Part shown: one piece after another, positions 39,410 to 64,000 of the stretch
Layout: every line of letters starts with the position of its first letter
How positions within the stretch are numbered: the stretch's first letter is position 1
Assembly (NCBI GenBank): GCA_037975125.1
Contig: CM075853.1
Coordinates: 68,766,268-68,830,267, forward strand
From: Latrodectus hesperus
Lineage: Eukaryota > Arthropoda > Arachnida > Araneae > Theridiidae
Direction of reading: 5' to 3'
DNA: 64,000 bases
Notes under the pieces: generated by a model
Seen by the model: the letters and a program-made list of their open reading frames with translations, nothing else
The model's database searches: none
What the model was told of the DNA's origin: nothing
Made by a program: the position numbers and the translations under genes

Positions 39410-39776
39410 ATAGGATAAAATGTATCTGAAAAATATAATAAGAAAAGTATATATATTTTGGCTAGCATAAAACTTATTATTTAATAATTTTCATTTTGAT
39501 TATATAAAAAAGAATTATGATACTAAATGAACTATCAATTGTTGATATCAATAAAGTAAAAACATAATGAAGCATTTCTAATTTGTAAAATAAATCTTTT
39601 TTTAAATAATAATAGAATCAGATATTTATAATAAATATTATTTATTAAAAAGAAATTATTAAAAGTGAAAATAAAAGGTAATTAAAAAATACCATTTATA
39701 TCAATTAATGATATATTGTTACACTCACTCATGTTTGTAATTCATGAAACAACTTTTTCCCTCAGAAATTTTCACG

Positions 39777-61569
<21,793 letters not shown>

Positions 61570-61795
61570 GTAGGCCTCATTGTATTATTGGCTGAGAGCA
61601 GTTATTTAACAGCTACCCATTATTTCATTACTATTGGAATAAATAATGTAATGAAAAACTACTATAAACATTTTCAAACTATATTAAATTTCCTCAATGA
61701 GGTATTTTAAGTAAGCTTATAAGAAAATTTGAACATGGTGGATTCTGTATTGCACAATATCATTTACTTTAGTTATAGGAATTTAGATAAAAATG

Positions 61796-62035
61796 AGAAC
61801 TTCAAAAATCTATGATGTATAACTAAATGTAAAAAAATGAAAATAATAGAATCAAATAAGGATAATTTATAAAATTTTATTAAGGTGATTGAAGTATGAA
61901 AAAATTACCGTATGAGGAAACTTTAAAAATCTGTGATGTATAACTAAATGTAAAACAATGAAAACAATATAATCAAATAAGGATAATTTAAAATTTTATT
62001 ATGGTGATTAAAGTATGAAAAATTTTCCATATGAG
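61796..62035 (+). repeat. Tandem duplication, two units of about 120 bp
   Basis: Units 61796-61916 and 61917-62035 share about 90% identity, both running from CAAAAATCTATGATGTATAA-like sequence to TATGAG. They lie just downstream of peroxidase exon 10. Confidence 0.9.
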
Positions 62036-62664
62036 ATTGAAACGTCATTTTCTAATTAAACCAAATATATTTGGTTGAGTTCTGACTTACAGGCAATTCT
62101 ACACGATGAATAATTCTTATTTTAAAAATTATTATCACAAGTCAAGAACTATTTTTCATTATTTACATACAAAATTTAAAAATCCATAATATTATAACGT
62201 ATGAACATTAATGCTCAATCTGCACTTTAGCACTCGAAAGAAAACTAAATGGATTGTCATTTGAAAGCGTAATTTTGGTTTTTTCTAATCGTATCAAATA
62301 GCGATTAGCGGAACTATACGGCTCAACAGCAGTTAACTTTTTCCATTACAGGCCATCATAATCATGACTTTTCAAGTAAATCCTAAAGACTTTTTTTCCA
62401 AAGTTATTTGCCTTTTTATTATTTCAAATTTTTTCAATGGCATTTATTATTTTCATTGTCACAAGCTCTTTTTACAGTATTTTTTTGTTGATTTGTTAAA
62501 ATTTCTTATCTTCCAATTAATTTTTCTTCAATATGTACCAATTAAATTTAAATTAATAAAAAGCCATTTAAAATGTGCAATTTTAGGACTGTCATTCATT
62601 TCTTAATTTAATTGATCCATATTGATATTCTTAAATTACAATCATTTTTTTTCATAGGTACTAA

Positions 62665-62705
62665 AAAGTTAATATTTTAGTTTCCTAAACTAAAATATTA
62701 ACTTT
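62665..62705. repeat. Perfect 19-bp-arm palindrome with 3-base loop
   Basis: AAAGTTAATATTTTAGTTT, loop cct, then the exact complement. It is a cruciform-capable site in the intron after exon 10. Confidence 0.92.
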
Positions 62706-64000
62706 GGAAACTTCAGTATATTCTAAGAGTTTAAAATTAAATTAATAATTATACATCTCTTCTTTCTTTCTAAGTTCAATGGAATTGAAATCTATATTCT
62801 TGGATAGCAATTTCTTTCTCGTTGCAGAAAAAGGAATTTAGAAACATTAATAAATTCTGCAGAACTTTTAGATACCAGTAAATTATATTTAAAAATCAAA
62901 TTTTATATTGGATATAGAGCAGTATACGGAAAATAAGTTTACTTAACCACTTTGGAGAATTTTCGTTTTTTTCAAATATTTATTTCAATTTATTAGGGTT
63001 AATTTATATATACTATAGACATAACACAGGGTTTCGAGCAGCAGTAAAGAAAATGACAACGGGATATTATGTATTTGCTTTCACTAAAAGTATGTCATTT
63101 CAAAGCAGCATGAAAGCTTACCGTATTTTTTGAACGCCTGGGAAACGGAAAATTTTTATATACTTCCTTAAATATTACTCTCTCTCTCTCTACTAGCTGG
63201 TAGTATATCTCATAAGATTATAGTATCCATAAAAACTTGCTAATAAAAGAGAATCCTGTAGCAAAAAGATTTGATTGATTAGCACAATATTCATCAAAAT
63301 AAAAGATTGAACTTCAAATTTTCAAGCTTTAAAATTTAGTGATTGATCAGTGAACATTCAGTGACAGAGGACATGTTTCGCACTATTGCTGTGATATAGG
63401 CATTAAACATTTTCTTATCATGTCATAATAACTAATAGGATATTTCTTTTGAGTTATAAATCCTTTACCAAGCAAAAAGAGCATAATCTTAAAAATTATC
63501 GATGATAGTTCATGGAATCTTTAATAACCACACCTATGATTAACCACTTAAAAAAATAGAACAAACATTTTACATGAAATTTTCTGACGTAAAAAGAGAT
63601 AGTTTTTTTTTATTAATCTGGTCAAAAACAAATAGAAAGCAATCTTAGAAAAATTTTGTCTTATATTTTTCTCAAAATTTTGGTATATTGGATAGAAACC
63701 ATATGACAGTCTATAGGTAATATAATACAAATATTATTTAACTTTCCAGTCTAGAATGATATTTTGCCATATGTTAAGGATCACAATTTTTAGTATGATG
63801 GAAACAGTGATAAACTTGAGGAAGAAAGGCCCCTCTCCCAATATTAGTCTTTCTCAATAATTTCTTAGTAGATGACCGTCACTGAGTATGCTTGTAAGAG
63901 TTAACTTTCGTAGAGTCTAACGAAAATTCACTGGTGTAAAAGTGCCAACGTAAGCATTGACTTATTTACTTAAGTAATTCTCAAAAAAAGGAAGTCACTA
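62706..64000 (+). other. Peroxidase intron 10, continuing beyond the window
   Basis: I searched for the proximal-His exon and found none. The acceptor-like ccattacag near 62352 opens a frame that stops after a few codons. The rest is AT-rich and unremarkable. Confidence 0.55.

Larger units (their letters stand above)
35569..39765. other. AT-rich DNA upstream of the peroxidase gene
   Basis: No coding exon recognised. A 5' untranslated exon and the promoter of the peroxidase gene must lie here or further left, but I cannot place them. It contains a 21-base T run at 36338-36358 and a cluster of small hairpins (38890-39409). Confidence 0.5.

Noticed and set aside
62352..62606. Possible next peroxidase exon after the acceptor-like ccattacag
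   Set aside because: In the required phase it stops after about ten codons, and no proximal-His motif appears; the 80-residue frame there is AT-driven.

Overview
The window is AT-rich nuclear DNA of an arthropod, most likely an arachnid (inference). The grounds are short exons between long AT-rich introns, an arthropod-type heme peroxidase, a mellifera-type mariner, Tc1 and pogo/Tigger relics, tRNA-derived SINEs with CAAA/CCAA-type tails, and long (TA)n tracts. I see no operons, CRISPR arrays, rRNA genes or convincing tRNA genes. Most open reading frames here are chance or transposon frames; the real genes were found by joining exons at GT/AG sites with matching phase.

Three protein genes are supported. 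(1) Positions 313-5794 (+) hold the last five exons of a gene entering from the left. It encodes the C-terminal part of a URB1/NPA1-like nucleolar pre-ribosomal protein and ends in TGA at 5794; a decayed non-LTR retrotransposon lies antisense in its second visible intron. (2) Positions 39777-61569 (+) hold ten coding exons (about 480 residues) of an animal heme peroxidase (chorion-peroxidase/peroxinectin type). It has an unusual N terminus with a short cytosolic tail and one signal-anchor helix. The distal heme His, catalytic Arg, two heme-ester acidic residues and the Ca-binding loop are present; the proximal-His exons lie beyond the right edge. (3) Inside the 9.8-kb fifth intron of that gene, on the opposite strand (48096-49579), sits a complete two-exon gene for an 81-residue protein that I cannot name.

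The roughly 34 kb between the first two genes (5795-39765) has no gene I can support and is a transposon graveyard: a hAT-like MITE (7016-7446), a 1279-bp mariner with TA duplication (11302-12580), a 163-bp direct-repeat pair (15463 and 16174), a 1638-bp Tc1 element (16608-18245), an intact 187-bp SINE with a 13-bp target duplication (21143-21329), a 39-bp insertion with a 15-bp duplication (25845-25883), (TA)n tracts, and an 842-bp pogo/Tigger relic (34725-35566).

The peroxidase introns hold a 285-bp LINE end with a 12-bp duplication placed 31 bp after a splice donor, a Ty3/gypsy relic (51122-54200), SINE relics, and three members of a 256-301-bp MITE family with 8-bp duplications. A fourth, diverged member lies at 27871. 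Each member carries three copies of an ACGT-core bZIP-like motif, and two members sit in the single intron of the nested small gene. These MITEs and the nested gene are the most interesting parts of the window.
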